Made by a program: the position numbers and the translations under genes
Notes under the pieces: model-generated
The model's input: only the letters and a program-made list of their open reading frames with translations
Told to the model about the DNA's origin: nothing
Databases searched by the model: none
Assembly (NCBI RefSeq): GCF_013363755.1
Contig: NZ_CP054840.1
Coordinates: 2,163,501 to 2,227,500 of the forward strand
Length of the DNA: 64,000 nucleotides
Direction of reading: 5' to 3'
From: Comamonas antarctica
Lineage (GTDB): Bacteria; Pseudomonadota; Gammaproteobacteria; Burkholderiales; Burkholderiaceae_C
Shown: positions 45,113-54,603 of the stretch, piece after piece
How the letters are laid out: each line of letters starts with the position of its first letter
How positions within the stretch are numbered: position 1 is the first letter of the stretch

Positions 45113-46003
45113 CTAGGCGACCTGACGACCCGAGTACCGAGCCTTCCGCAGTGCAGGCAACATCTGGCCGTCCCAGTCGCGATCGACGGCAACCTGGGCC
45201 TGTTCCTGGTTTCGTTCGAGCGCATCGACGTCAAGATCTGCGATTGCCCATGCCTGCGTGCCGCACGTCGTCGCGAGAATGCCGTCCTCAGGGAATCCGC
45301 GATCCATGGGTGCATAGATCGTGGCCTCGCCAGTATTCGTGTCCAGCGCCGGACTCCAGTCAGCAGCTCCGGTCGTCACGGCCTGCGCGATGAACATTCG
45401 GTTCTCCAGTGCCCGCGCCATGCAGCCCACACGGACCCGGGTTGCACCTGCTTGGGTGTCGGTACAGCTCGGAACCAGCAGCAGGCGCACTCCCGCCTCT
45501 CGCTGGGCTCGCACGGGCAATGGAAACTCACTGTCATAGCAAACAGCGATGCCGGCACGCACGCCTTTCAAATCGAACACCTTGAGTTCGTCGCCACCCT
45601 CGATGACGCCGGCGTCTTTCTCGAACCCCGTCAACTGCAATTTGTCTTGGTAGTCGCGTGTGCCGTCAGGCGCAAACCACCAAGCCCGGTTGCGGTAGCG
45701 GTCCAATCCAACCTGGGTCAAAAACGTACCGGCCTGAATGGTCATGCACAACTCGCGCGACAGGTCGGCATACAGTGCCAGCCACGCAGGCTGCAAGGCC
45801 TGCAGCGCGGCCAGAGAGGCGTTGAAATCATGGCGGATGCCAGGCTCGAACGTTGCAGCCAGTTCGAGGGATAGATACTCGGGCAACACGGCCAGTTCCG
45901 CCCCGCCACGGCGCGCCTCCTCCAGAGCCAGCCGCTGCCGCGCAGCAAATGCCTCGAAGTCCGCGGGCTGACCCACTGAGTATTTCGCAACTGCTACTTT
46001 CAT
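45113..46003 (-). CDS. Carbon-nitrogen hydrolase (nitrilase superfamily)
   Basis: The start at ATG 46003 overlaps the GNAT stop and has a GGAGAA site, giving 296 aa. The Glu-Lys-Cys triad is seen in LPEYLSLEL, YQDKLQLTGFE and GIAVCYDSEFPLPV. The substrate cannot be told; neighbours suggest an amide or N-acyl compound. It forms a compact operon with the GNAT and NTF2-like genes, divergent from a LysR gene. The operon has no obvious link to formaldehyde. Confidence 0.87.
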   Translation of the reverse strand: MKVAVAKYSVGQPADFEAFAARQRLALEEARRGGAELAVLPEYLSLELAATFEPGIRHDFNASLAALQALQPAWLALYADLSRELCMTIQAGTFLTQVGLDRYRNRAWWFAPDGTRDYQDKLQLTGFEKDAGVIEGGDELKVFDLKGVRAGIAVCYDSEFPLPVRAQREAGVRLLLVPSCTDTQAGATRVRVGCMARALENRMFIAQAVTTGAADWSPALDTNTGEATIYAPMDRGFPEDGILATTCGTQAWAIADLDVDALERNQEQAQVAVDRDWDGQMLPALRKARYSGRQVA

Positions 46004-46608
46004 TTCGCGTTCTCCAGGGAGTGCAGCCACATCGTGAGCGTCTGCTCGGTTTCGCTCGGCTCACCCACCTGCTTCCAGGGCAGCGTAACCTTCATGTCCG
46101 ACTGCCGCACGTAGCCGCGACGGGTCCAGAAGGGGTCATTACTGCGGTAGTTGGAAGGACGCCGGAGATCGTCGTCTGCACGATCCACCGACGCGAACGA
46201 TGCCCACTGCATGCCGCCCAACGAACGGGCATGCGCTTCGCGCTCGTCAAAGAAGCGATGGCCCAGGCCAAGGCCCCGGAAGGCCGGGAGCAGGACTGAT
46301 TCGCCACAGTAAAACACTGCCTCCACCGGGATTCCTCGATCGGCGAACGGCACATGGAAGGCCGGCTCCGCATCGCCGAGCGGCAACCCCGTGGACGCAC
46401 CCACGACCACATCATCAGCGAGCGCGAGTACCAGCAGGCTGTCTGCCGAACGGGCGTACATGGCGAGGTAGTGCTTCTCGTATTCGGTGTCGCCCTCGTA
46501 TAGGTAAGGAAAGCTGCGGAAGACGCTCGCCCGCAGGCCTGCCACGGCATCGAACCATTCGGCAATGTCCGCGCCACGACGAACCAGCACCTGCACGTCG
46601 CTGGTCAT
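46000..46608 (-). CDS. GNAT-family N-acetyltransferase
   Basis: The 202-aa protein from ATG 46608 has an acetyl-CoA-binding region seen as VLLPAFRGLGLGHRFFDEREAHAR and a C-terminal RRPSNYRSNDPFWTRRGY segment. The start comes directly after the NTF2-like stop (one base between). The stop overlaps the nitrilase ATG. This arrangement suggests linked action on one substrate. Confidence 0.85.
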   Translation of the reverse strand: MTSDVQVLVRRGADIAEWFDAVAGLRASVFRSFPYLYEGDTEYEKHYLAMYARSADSLLVLALADDVVVGASTGLPLGDAEPAFHVPFADRGIPVEAVFYCGESVLLPAFRGLGLGHRFFDEREAHARSLGGMQWASFASVDRADDDLRRPSNYRSNDPFWTRRGYVRQSDMKVTLPWKQVGEPSETEQTLTMWLHSLENAK

Positions 46609-46609
46609 T

Positions 46610-47017
46610 TCAGGCGTCCCCTCCAACCTGTGCGATCCAGTCGCCGAGGTTGTAGTAGTTGGTGACACGAGCGATCTTGCCATCGCGGATCTCGAAGAAC
46701 GCGCCGCCCGGCAGCACGTAGCGCTGGCCCTGGGCTTCCGGCAGCCCGTCGTCCGTCACCTTGTATTCGCCATGCACCACGTACTCCGCGCCTGCACGCA
46801 GGCCGTCGGCGCTGACCATCACCACGATCCCGCGCAGTTGCTCGCCATAGCAGCGGTCCATGCGCTGCAGGAAGGCGCGGAAGGCTTCGCGACCGACCTC
46901 ACGAGCGCCCTGGTTCAAGTCGTGCGCGACGTCATCGGTCAACATTGACAGCATGGCCTCGCGGTCGCCGCGGTTGAAGGCGTCGTAGTAGGCAGTGATG
47001 AGAGTCGCAGCGTTCAT
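46610..47017 (-). CDS. NTF2/SnoaL-like protein (ketosteroid-isomerase-related)
   Basis: The 135-aa protein from ATG 47017 has the typical opening AATLITAYYDAFNRGDREAMLSML, a central GREAFRAFLQRMDRCY and the C-terminal FFEIRDGKIARVTNYYN. It matches the ketosteroid isomerase-related group that commonly precedes a GNAT and a nitrilase gene. It is probably a small cytoplasmic enzyme or binding protein. It is the first gene of the three-gene operon. Confidence 0.85.
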   Translation of the reverse strand: MNAATLITAYYDAFNRGDREAMLSMLTDDVAHDLNQGAREVGREAFRAFLQRMDRCYGEQLRGIVVMVSADGLRAGAEYVVHGEYKVTDDGLPEAQGQRYVLPGGAFFEIRDGKIARVTNYYNLGDWIAQVGGDA

Positions 47018-47171
47018 TCGCGTTCCTTGTTGGGTTGTTCGGAGCGGAGCATTCCGGGGTGTTGTCAGTCTGGGCAACCGCGCTCCCCTTGTATATGGAA
47101 TTGTTGCGATTTTATAATTCCACAATCTGGAACAATTAACGAGCAGCGAAACCGGCCATGAGGCGTGCGTC

Positions 47172-48077
47172 ATGAACAAGGAAATGGAACTACTGCGCAT
47201 CTTTCGGGTGGCGGCCGAAAGCAGCAGTTTTCGCGATGCGGCCGTCCGGCTGGGGACTTCTCCGCAAGGTGTAACCCGTGCCATCCAGCAACTGGAGCAA
47301 CACTACGGCGAGGTGTTGTTTCATCGAAGCACGCGCCAGGTGCGCATCACCGCCTTCGGCGAAGGGCTGCTAGACCAAGTGCGCCCCGCATTGGAGCGGT
47401 TCGAGGATCTGTGGCGACCGCCTGGCTCCGACCAGCAGGCCTCTCTGTCCGGTACGGTTCGCATCACCGCACCGCACAGCTTGGGCGCCAGAGCGGTGCT
47501 ACCGGCACTGGAGCGCGTGGCCGCGCGTCATCCAGGCATCACGCTGGATGTGCGCCTGTCCGATCGCATCAGCAATACGGTTGACGAAGGGATTGACGTC
47601 GGGATCAGGGTCGGATTCATGCGCGATAGCCGCTTCGTCGCACGCAAGGCCGCCGACATGAGACTCCCCATCGTTGCCGCTCCGCGCCTGATCAAGAAAG
47701 TGGGCGTACCTGCAAACATCGATGCGCTAAGCAGCCTGCCAGTTACCGTGGCCTTGGATATCAATACCGGCCGTCCCTGGCCTTGGCACTTCAAGGCGGG
47801 ACGCCAGTGGACACCTACCGCACCCACTCTCGTCGCCGACAATGCCGACATGGAAATGGGAGCGGCGCTGGCCGGGATCGCGTTCGCGCAACTGGCGGAC
47901 TACATGGCCGCCCCCTACATTGCCAGCGGGAAGCTCGTGCGAGTGCTGGAGAACGAAGAACCTCCGGCATGGGGGTTGTACGTCTATCGGCCTCAGCGTG
48001 GCCCCATTCCGGGAAGGGTTCGAGCGGTATTTGATGAAATGCTGGTCGCCGTTGGATCGTTGCCAGCTTTGCGCTGA
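47172..48077 (+). CDS. LysR-family regulator, divergent from the NTF2/GNAT/nitrilase operon
   Basis: The 301-aa protein has an N-terminal winged HTH (LLRIFRVAAESSSFRDAAVRLGTSPQGVTRAIQQLE) and a C-terminal effector domain with GTVRITAPHSLGARAVLPAL. It is transcribed away from the three-gene operon across a 154-bp intergenic region. That is the normal LysR arrangement, so it most likely controls that operon. Confidence 0.9.
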   Translation: MNKEMELLRIFRVAAESSSFRDAAVRLGTSPQGVTRAIQQLEQHYGEVLFHRSTRQVRITAFGEGLLDQVRPALERFEDLWRPPGSDQQASLSGTVRITAPHSLGARAVLPALERVAARHPGITLDVRLSDRISNTVDEGIDVGIRVGFMRDSRFVARKAADMRLPIVAAPRLIKKVGVPANIDALSSLPVTVALDINTGRPWPWHFKAGRQWTPTAPTLVADNADMEMGAALAGIAFAQLADYMAAPYIASGKLVRVLENEEPPAWGLYVYRPQRGPIPGRVRAVFDEMLVAVGSLPALR

Positions 48078-48227
48078 CACGTCGCAAGACGCTGTAGGGC
48101 AAACACCTTGGAAAGCGGGGCACTGAGCCTCGGCGGCTCACCCCTCCGGTTGAATGATGAGCCGACCGTCTGCCCGCTTGCCCCAGGTGCAGATCGGTCG
48201 GCCATGCAACCCAATGCCGGCGAACGA

Positions 48228-50204
48228 TTAGATGTAAATGAATTGCCGGTACAACCCATCCAACTGACGACGAATGTCTTCGACGCGCTGCTCGTCACCG
48301 GTATCGGTAAATTCGAGTAGCTGCTGTTCCTTGGCAGTGATCTGATCGCAAAGGTCGGACAAGTTCTCGCAGAAAGCCTCGGAATGAACGGTGGGCTCCT
48401 CCGTATTCGTCTCTTCCCCTGCTAGTTTTCGCACAGACGAGGCTGGAGAAATCCCATTTTCCTCGTTAAAGGCAATTTGAAGCTGCCTGCGCCTATTGGT
48501 CTCATCGATCGCCTGCTTCATCGCCGGCGTCACCGCGTCGGCGTACAAGATCGCCTTGCCGTTTTCATTCCGAGCGACTCGACCGATCATCTGAATGAGC
48601 GCATGGGCCGAACGCAAGAACCCTGCACGGTCTGCATCGAGAATGGCAACCAATGATGCCTCTGGAATATCCAGCCCTTCGCGCAAAAGACTAATCCCAA
48701 TCAAAACATCGAACTCTCCTGCGCGCAGGCCATTGATGATCTCAACACGATCCTCCGCTTTTATGTCCGAATGCATGTAGCGCGCTCGAATCCCGTTGTC
48801 CGTCAAGAAATCCGTTAGCTCTTCTGCACTGACCTTCGTCAGCGTAGTCACAAGCACTCGATTCTTTCTCTTCACGCACTTCGATATTTCGGCAAGCAGG
48901 TCATCTATGTATCCATCCGCTTTCCGCACTTCAACCTTGGGGTCAAGCAGTCCCGTTGGCCTGATAACCTGTTCGACAACCCTGCCTTTCGACACCCTCA
49001 GCTCGTAGTCGCCCGGAGTAGCGGAAACAAAGATGGTCTGAGGCTTGACCTTCTCGAACTCGTCAAAGTTCAATGGCCGGTTGTTCTTCGATGAAGGCAA
49101 ACGGAACCCGTAATCGATCAGCGTGTCCTTGCGCGCCTGATCCCCCCGGTACATTGCGGATATCTGTGGCACCATGACATGAGATTCATCGACGAACAGC
49201 AGCCCGTCTTTCGGCAAATAATCCAGCAACGTGATCGGAGGAGAAGCTGCGTCTCGGTCGCTGAAGTAGCAGGAATAATTCTCCATCCCCGAGCAATAGC
49301 CGACCTCGCGCATCATTTCCACGTCATGCGTGATCCGCTCGTACAGCCTGTTTGCCTCGACCAAGCGATTATTCCTGTTCAGCTCGGCAACCCGCTCTTC
49401 CATATCAGCGAGTATCTTTTTGGACGCGGAATCTATTTTGTTCGTGGGCGGTGCGAAAAGCGTTTTTGGCGAAACCAAATAATGGTCTATCTCTCCCAAC
49501 GTCTTGCCGGTAACAGGGTCCATCCATTGGACAGACGCAACAGTGTCATCCAACAGTTCCACCCGAACCGCCCTGTACTCGGAATCAGCGGGGAAAATGT
49601 CAATCACATCACCTTGGACGCGGAACGTTGCACGCTTGAGAGTGCGCTCCGTGCGATCATATTGCAGCAAAGCCAAGCGACGAATTAGCTCTCTCTGGTT
49701 TAGTTTGACCCCAGGGGACAGAGCGATCTGTAGCGCTCGGTATGCATCTGGATCACCCAGGCCGTAGATTGAAGACACCGAAGCGACGACGATCACGTCA
49801 CGACGCTCAATCAAGGATTTGGTCGTGGACAGGCGCAGGCGCTCAAGGTGGTCATTGATGGCCGAGTCCTTTGGAATGAAACGATCGGTGCCCGGCATAT
49901 AGATTTCGGGCTGAAAATAATCGTAGTAGGAAACGAAGTACTCGACCGCGTTCTCAGGAAAGAAGTGCTTCATTTCACCATAAAGCTGCGCGGTCAACGT
50001 CTTGTTAGGAGCCAAGATCAACGTAGGCCGCTTCAGACGATGAATCACATTGGCCATGGTGAAGGTCTTACCTGAGCCGGTGATACCTTTCAGCGTCTGG
50101 TGCGTCGCACCGTCTTCTATGTCCGACAGCAGGCGCGCTATCGCCTCTGGCTGGTCCCCCGCCGGCGTATAGTTGGAGTGCAGAATAAACATACCGGTTG
50201 ACAT
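48228..50204 (-). CDS. uvrB: Excinuclease ABC subunit B
   Basis: The 658-aa nucleotide-excision helicase has Walker A GITGSGKTFTMAN, the beta-hairpin region with YYDYFQPEIYMPGTDRFIPKD, the DESH-type motif LLFVDESHVMVPQ and the helicase motif QMIGRVARN. A C-terminal UVR coiled coil for UvrC contact is present. The ATG at 50204 has TAGGAG at a good distance. A chromosomal uvrB is expected elsewhere, so this is a mobile second copy. It is lower in GC than the transfer genes, pointing to separate acquisition. Confidence 0.95.
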   Translation of the reverse strand: MSTGMFILHSNYTPAGDQPEAIARLLSDIEDGATHQTLKGITGSGKTFTMANVIHRLKRPTLILAPNKTLTAQLYGEMKHFFPENAVEYFVSYYDYFQPEIYMPGTDRFIPKDSAINDHLERLRLSTTKSLIERRDVIVVASVSSIYGLGDPDAYRALQIALSPGVKLNQRELIRRLALLQYDRTERTLKRATFRVQGDVIDIFPADSEYRAVRVELLDDTVASVQWMDPVTGKTLGEIDHYLVSPKTLFAPPTNKIDSASKKILADMEERVAELNRNNRLVEANRLYERITHDVEMMREVGYCSGMENYSCYFSDRDAASPPITLLDYLPKDGLLFVDESHVMVPQISAMYRGDQARKDTLIDYGFRLPSSKNNRPLNFDEFEKVKPQTIFVSATPGDYELRVSKGRVVEQVIRPTGLLDPKVEVRKADGYIDDLLAEISKCVKRKNRVLVTTLTKVSAEELTDFLTDNGIRARYMHSDIKAEDRVEIINGLRAGEFDVLIGISLLREGLDIPEASLVAILDADRAGFLRSAHALIQMIGRVARNENGKAILYADAVTPAMKQAIDETNRRRQLQIAFNEENGISPASSVRKLAGEETNTEEPTVHSEAFCENLSDLCDQITAKEQQLLEFTDTGDEQRVEDIRRQLDGLYRQFIYI

Positions 50205-50579
50205 TAGATATCTCCTAATTGAGCTACTTCAATTTGTCCTGATGTATCGGCTATTTCAGAAGACCTATAGCAGTACCAAACTGGGGTGTAAATGACGGCG
50301 ATCCTGCCGCGCCCCACCTGGGCGCAGGCGTCGCCAACATGATAGCCCAACACATGGGCGGGCTTCCCAGTGCATATCCGCCGATCGCCACGACGTCAGC
50401 CAACGGCCCGTCTGCCAATGCACCTAGAGCCACTCGCCTCGTTGAGCGCCGACATCGAGCCGTGGCGGGCGAGGTTGCTCTGTACGCCCAATGTGTGGCG
50501 CCGGCTCCCGCCGATACGCGCCTTTGTCTCTCTTAGCCCTCCAGACGAGGCGTTGGAAACGTGGAGCTACGTCGCCCCT
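50205..50579. other. Gene-free region between uvrB and the DUF488 gene
   Basis: About 375 bp. The 40 bp next to uvrB are AT-rich and hold its ribosome-binding site and probably its promoter. The rest is GC-rich with short open frames on both strands that show no recognisable protein. It may be a remnant of a lost gene. Confidence 0.4.
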
Positions 50580-51011
50580 CTAAAGATGCACGATCTCAAC
50601 ATTCGGCCATTTGCCTGCAAGGTACTCGGCCACTAGCCTCCGATGGCAGTGATGGGGCTTGTCTTCGCTGCAAAGCAGGCAACTGTTATCAATCTTTTCT
50701 TTATCGATTGACTCAATCCTTCGGGACGACATTAAATCCAGAAATTTCCTGGCGTAGATATCCCAATCTCCCCCTTTTATTTTATATTCCTCGAACATGT
50801 CTTTGGTTGGAGCAAGTGCTGGTAGATGTTCATATTCCATCCCACACAACGCCTCGGAAAAATATCGAAGATCCTCGCGTTTAGCGAAGCCGGCCAATTG
50901 CGAAACATTATTCAGGCGAACATCGACAAGGCGCTTGGCACCAGAAGCACTTAACTTGGTGAAGAAGGACCGCGCGGAGGTCTTAGTGAATCCAATCGTG
51001 AATATTTTCAT
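50580..51011 (-). CDS. DUF488-family protein
   Basis: The 143-aa protein from ATG 51011 has the family opening IFTIGFTKTSARSFFTKL, the basic RLVDVRLNNVSQLAGFAKR block and a C-terminal CSEDKPHHCHRRLVAEYL motif with Cys/His residues. DUF488 proteins are small and of unknown function, sometimes found near DNA repair or heavy-metal genes. It is AT-richer than the ICE core, like uvrB. Confidence 0.87.
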   Translation of the reverse strand: MKIFTIGFTKTSARSFFTKLSASGAKRLVDVRLNNVSQLAGFAKREDLRYFSEALCGMEYEHLPALAPTKDMFEEYKIKGGDWDIYARKFLDLMSSRRIESIDKEKIDNSCLLCSEDKPHHCHRRLVAEYLAGKWPNVEIVHL

Positions 51012-51496
51012 CTGCCTTATTCCCCTCGTTCCTTCATCCATAAATGGCTGTTATTGAGCTACCGCCAGGCATGCCCGTCAATCGCAGCTAAGGAAACGCT
51101 GGGGGCATGGTGTACTAGCTGCGCCACAACGGCCATGGCAGGCTCCATTTTCTCGCCGCTTCAACGGCCACGACCCGAACAGTTCAAGAGCTTAGCACCG
51201 CCTTTTGCGGTTGCGTGCCTCACCACTCACGCTTACTCCCTTCCAGAACGCGCCAACTGCTAAGCTACATGAGGACGACTCGCCCCACAGCGCAAAGCAC
51301 CTGTGTTCGCGCTATTGGCTGTCCCGTGCGTTGTGGTGCTGACCGTCGATGACGAGTCGAACCTACAGTATGGGCACTGCGCGCGGCAGCCTTTCATGCG
51401 TGCCAGCTACGTGCCCAAGGTTGGACGCGGATCGAAGCGTGCGCAGGGTTTTTCGTGAAAGTATAAAATCTAATCAACTTTATCAGAAGAAAATCT
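51012..51496. other. Gene-free region upstream of the second LysR gene
   Basis: About 485 bp without a supported gene. The last 50 bp before 51497 contain GTATAAAAT, a good -10-like hexamer, and an AGAAGAAAA site, so the LysR promoter is probably here. The rest shows only short frames without recognisable content. Confidence 0.4.
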
Positions 51497-52438
51497 ATGA
51501 TCGTAAGAAACTTTGAATACTTGCTTGCTTTGCACCGTGAAGGCCATTTTGGCAACGCGGCCAAAAGCTGCAATGTTTCTCAGCCGACACTCTCCGCGGG
51601 CATTAAGCAATTGGAGGAAGACATGGGTGTCGAGATCGTGCGTCATGGGCGACGCTATGACGGCCTCACTTCTGAAGGGATGCGCGTACTGTCTTGGGCT
51701 CAGCAGATGTATGACGACTGCAAAGGGCTGGAGCGAGAACTCTCCGCATTACGGCGAGGTATAGAGGGGCAATTCCGGCTAGGGATACTCCCAGGAACTG
51801 CCGGTGTAGCGCCCACATTAAGCATCGCCCTTGCTGAAAAAACACCCTTACTTCAACAATCAGTTCTGGTTTCCGGCGCTTCTTCCCTGCTACAGGCGAT
51901 TCGAGAAAACAATTTGGATATCGCACTCATGCATTTGGAGGATATCCCAGGGGAAGACTTCGATACTCACCTTCTGTACCGTGAACGCATTTTCCTTTTT
52001 CACGCCGCGAGAACACAGCAACCCCGAAGCACAACGTGGGACCATGTTCTCAATAGACAACTCTGCGTGCTGAACTCGGCAGTACCTGAACCCATTCAAG
52101 ATAGGCTGATGCAATGTACCGCGCAGACTATTCGCACTGATTCAATTGACGTGCTATCGGCACACGTGGCGACAGGAAAATATTCGGCAGTTCTTCCGCA
52201 ATCTCTCGCCGGCCAACTCGCGCACATTCCAAATCTCCACGCAATCGCAATCAATGGACCAATGTCGCACTCAAATGTCGGATTCGTTGCCGGGAAAAAT
52301 GCGTTCGAGGCACCGTCATCGCGTGCATTGCTCGAAATGGTGCACACCCCCGAACTCGCCGCCACTCTTCAATCCGTTATATCGATCCATCGTCGGTTCC
52401 AGCCCAAAGCAGACTCATCTCAAAGCCCCCTGAAATAG
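51497..52438 (+). CDS. LysR-family regulator, candidate regulator of formaldehyde genes
   Basis: The 313-aa protein has an N-terminal HTH (YLLALHREGHFGNAAKSCNVSQPTLSAGIKQLEE) and an effector-binding domain with GQFRLGILPGTAGVAPTLSIAL. The N-terminus looks like LysR regulators found next to formate dehydrogenase genes, which is recall and not a search. It lies upstream of fdhA on the same strand. The 71-bp element with a LysR-type T-N11-A site sits between them, so it is the nearest candidate to bind there. Confidence 0.87.
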   Translation: MIVRNFEYLLALHREGHFGNAAKSCNVSQPTLSAGIKQLEEDMGVEIVRHGRRYDGLTSEGMRVLSWAQQMYDDCKGLERELSALRRGIEGQFRLGILPGTAGVAPTLSIALAEKTPLLQQSVLVSGASSLLQAIRENNLDIALMHLEDIPGEDFDTHLLYRERIFLFHAARTQQPRSTTWDHVLNRQLCVLNSAVPEPIQDRLMQCTAQTIRTDSIDVLSAHVATGKYSAVLPQSLAGQLAHIPNLHAIAINGPMSHSNVGFVAGKNAFEAPSSRALLEMVHTPELAATLQSVISIHRRFQPKADSSQSPLK

Positions 52439-52904
52439 CGAGTCTTGAAGAGCAACTCTGTATTGCTTCAACCAGGCGAAGATTGCAGGCATGCCGTGTG
52501 CGCCGCTAACAGGCGCCACGTGCTGAGCAACCCATCGAAGGCCACCAGGTCCAGGGGCAACTCGGGGGACAGGAGTACCTGCTGCATGCGGCCTCCTCAT
52601 GTCTCGCTGGGTCGAGCTGACTGTTCCTAGATCAAGCTAGGAGGCGCGATGTAGCCATGATCGTTGCCCTCTCCCGGCTAGGAGACGAGCACGGCTCGAC
52701 GATCCCGCGTAGATAGATCGTGCCTATCTGCACATAGATTATTCCAGTTTGACCACTTCTGAGCTTGATCCGATGCTGTCAAGACCGCAGAAGGAGACGC
52801 GGCCAACGGCTAGGCAGTACCACGATCGTTCTTCTTGACAGCGGTAAGTCTCGTTTCCCACTTCGATTTAGAAGATGGAAACATTAACGCACAGAGGTGA
52901 CGAA
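52439..52904. other. Regulatory gap between LysR gene and fdhA
   Basis: About 466 bp. It contains the second 71-bp element (52710-52780) and the fdhA ribosome-binding site (AGAGGTGA). The part 52445-52700 has short frames only, plus GGCTAGGAG-type repeats near 52635 and 52677. No gene is supported. Confidence 0.5.
52710..52780 (+). promoter_or_regulatory. 71-bp shared regulatory element, copy 2 (upstream of fdhA)
   Basis: It matches the inverted copy at 45003-45073 at 62 of 71 positions. It contains AGATAG-ATCGTGC-CTATCT, CATAGAT and TTGACC-N17-GATGCT in the direction of fdhA, and ends about 125 bp before the fdhA start. As both copies point towards a formaldehyde-oxidising operon, a common activator site and promoter is the simplest reading. 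Confidence 0.75.
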
Positions 52905-54119
52905 ATGACTCCGACCGGTAACCGAATCGTGACTTTCGAGAAGCCCTTGGAAATGAAGGTCAACACCTTCAAATTTCCAGAGCTGATAACCCCTCAAGGG
53001 AAAAGCGCACCCCATGGCGCTATCCTCAAAATAGTTACCACAAATATCTGTGGCAGCGACCTTCACATTTATCGCGGTTCGTTTGCTGTTCCCAAGGGAA
53101 TGACCATGGGCCATGAAATGACCGGCGAAGTGATCGAAGTGGGATCAGACGTCGAAGTCGTGAAGAAGGGCGACATCGTTTCCGTTCCCTTCAATGTGGG
53201 GTGTGGGCGTTGCTACAACTGCAAGCATATGCGCTCCGATGTATGCGAGAACACCAACCCCGAAATCGACTGCGGAGCCTACGGGTTCAACCTCGGTGGC
53301 TGGACGGGGGGGCAAGGTGATTATCTCTTCGTACCGTATGCGGATTTCAATCTCCTTCGCTTCCCTGACAAGGATGCCGCCATGGAAAAAATCCGCGACC
53401 TGACCCTTCTCTCTGACGTATTACCCACAGCTTTCCATGGGTTCGCTGGCCCGGACTGGCCAGCCGCACCGGCCTACGTCGTCGGCGAAAACATCCTGAT
53501 CTTCGGTGCCGGGCCGGTCGGCAGAGCGGGTGCCGCCTGCGCCAGACTTCTGGGTGCAGGCGCCATCATCGTTGCCGATTACATTCAAGAGCGGCTGGAC
53601 CTTCTCAAGCCACACGGCGTGGAAACCATCAACCTTTCCGACGGCGTGCCGATCGAGGAGCATCTCGAACGCATTACCGGGCACAGGGAGGTGGATCGCG
53701 TCATCGACTATGTTGGTGTGGACTGCCGCGGGTTTGGCGCGGAGGCTGACAAGATCGTGGAGAGCGCTGTTACCAACGCAATGCTCAAATATGTCCGCTT
53801 CGGCGGAATGACCAGTACGGTCGGTGTGTACTGCGCAAACCCGATCTCGAAAGACCCGAAAGCCAAGAAAGGCCATATGGATCTGGAATGGTCCAACGCC
53901 TGGATCAAGTCGCCGCGAATGTCGGCTGGTCAATCTCCGACGGCCAACTACAACCACGCGTTAATGCGGGCGATACTGAACGATCGCATGCCTTACCTTT
54001 CGCCGATGATGAACACTAAATTCATCAAGCTCGAAGACGCGCCCGCCGCGTACAAAGAGTTCGACGCGGGTTCTGCATACAAGTACGTCATCGACCCGCA
54101 TGGTTCAGTGCGGCATTAA
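52905..54119 (+). CDS. fdhA: Glutathione-independent formaldehyde dehydrogenase
   Basis: The start at ATG 52905 follows GAGGTGA, giving 404 aa; an ATG at 52875 lacks such a site. The zinc-dependent medium-chain dehydrogenase has NICGSDLHIYRG (catalytic zinc), GHEMTGEV and the structural-zinc cysteines in GCGRCYNCKHMRSDVC. The Rossmann motif is IFGAGPVGRAGAA. Length and the long central segment (YGFNLGGWTGGQGDYLFVPYADFN) match the Pseudomonas putida-type enzyme, which oxidises free formaldehyde to formate with NAD+. It is a second route beside FrmA/FghA. Confidence 0.95.
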   Translation: MTPTGNRIVTFEKPLEMKVNTFKFPELITPQGKSAPHGAILKIVTTNICGSDLHIYRGSFAVPKGMTMGHEMTGEVIEVGSDVEVVKKGDIVSVPFNVGCGRCYNCKHMRSDVCENTNPEIDCGAYGFNLGGWTGGQGDYLFVPYADFNLLRFPDKDAAMEKIRDLTLLSDVLPTAFHGFAGPDWPAAPAYVVGENILIFGAGPVGRAGAACARLLGAGAIIVADYIQERLDLLKPHGVETINLSDGVPIEEHLERITGHREVDRVIDYVGVDCRGFGAEADKIVESAVTNAMLKYVRFGGMTSTVGVYCANPISKDPKAKKGHMDLEWSNAWIKSPRMSAGQSPTANYNHALMRAILNDRMPYLSPMMNTKFIKLEDAPAAYKEFDAGSAYKYVIDPHGSVRH

Positions 54120-54603
54120 GCATCCGGCGCGGGCTAAGCATCAGGATGTCTCACACTTTCTGGTGAGAGGCATTCTGGTCCCGCCAGTCTCCGGGCAGCA
54201 ACTTGAGCCGGCGAATATTTTCGCCGGCATTTGCCGTCTGCCCCAAGGTACTTGCCTTGGCTCGGACCAGGAGCAGAGCCTCAGCAATCCGCAGGTGATG
54301 ATCAACCGCAAGCGTGTTCAAGCGCTTGGTTCGCAATCGGCCAAGGGTCAGACGGGGACGATGCACGGCATCCATTGACGTGCGTGGCTGGAGATAGCCT
54401 TCGTCTGATCCTTATCACCCCACGGACTTGATCAGGCTCGCCTGGTGTTGTGCCTGCCTCGGGCCATCGCACGGTCAACCCAGCCCTGGCTCATTCAGCC
54501 AGAAGTTTCCAATGATGTGGCCGAACTCGCCGCCGCCAGAATGGCAGTCACTTCTATAGGGAGATAGCACAGTGTTGGATAAGTCGGAACGGGAGGGTGG
54601 CCT
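54120..54603. other. Gene-free region after fdhA
   Basis: About 484 bp with a hairpin at 54207-54228 and otherwise only short frames. One minus-strand frame (54151-54375) reads RLRTKRLNTLAVDHHLRIAE and might be a gene remnant, but I recognise no family. The promoter of the third LysR gene should lie at the right end. Confidence 0.4.
54207..54228 (+). terminator. Hairpin after fdhA
   Basis: A perfect 9-bp stem GCCGGCGAA-TATT-TTCGCCGGC lies 88 bp after the fdhA stop, followed by ATTTG. It is a probable but not ideal Rho-independent terminator, as the U-run is short. Confidence 0.45.

Noticed and set aside
50251..50636. Short frames on both strands between uvrB and the DUF488 gene
   Set aside because: Neither strand gives a recognisable protein, and no convincing ribosome-binding site is seen.
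54151..54375. 74-codon minus-strand frame after fdhA as a gene or transposase remnant
   Set aside because: It has some protein-like segments but no identifiable domain and spans the terminator-like hairpin at 54207; left as unassigned non-coding.
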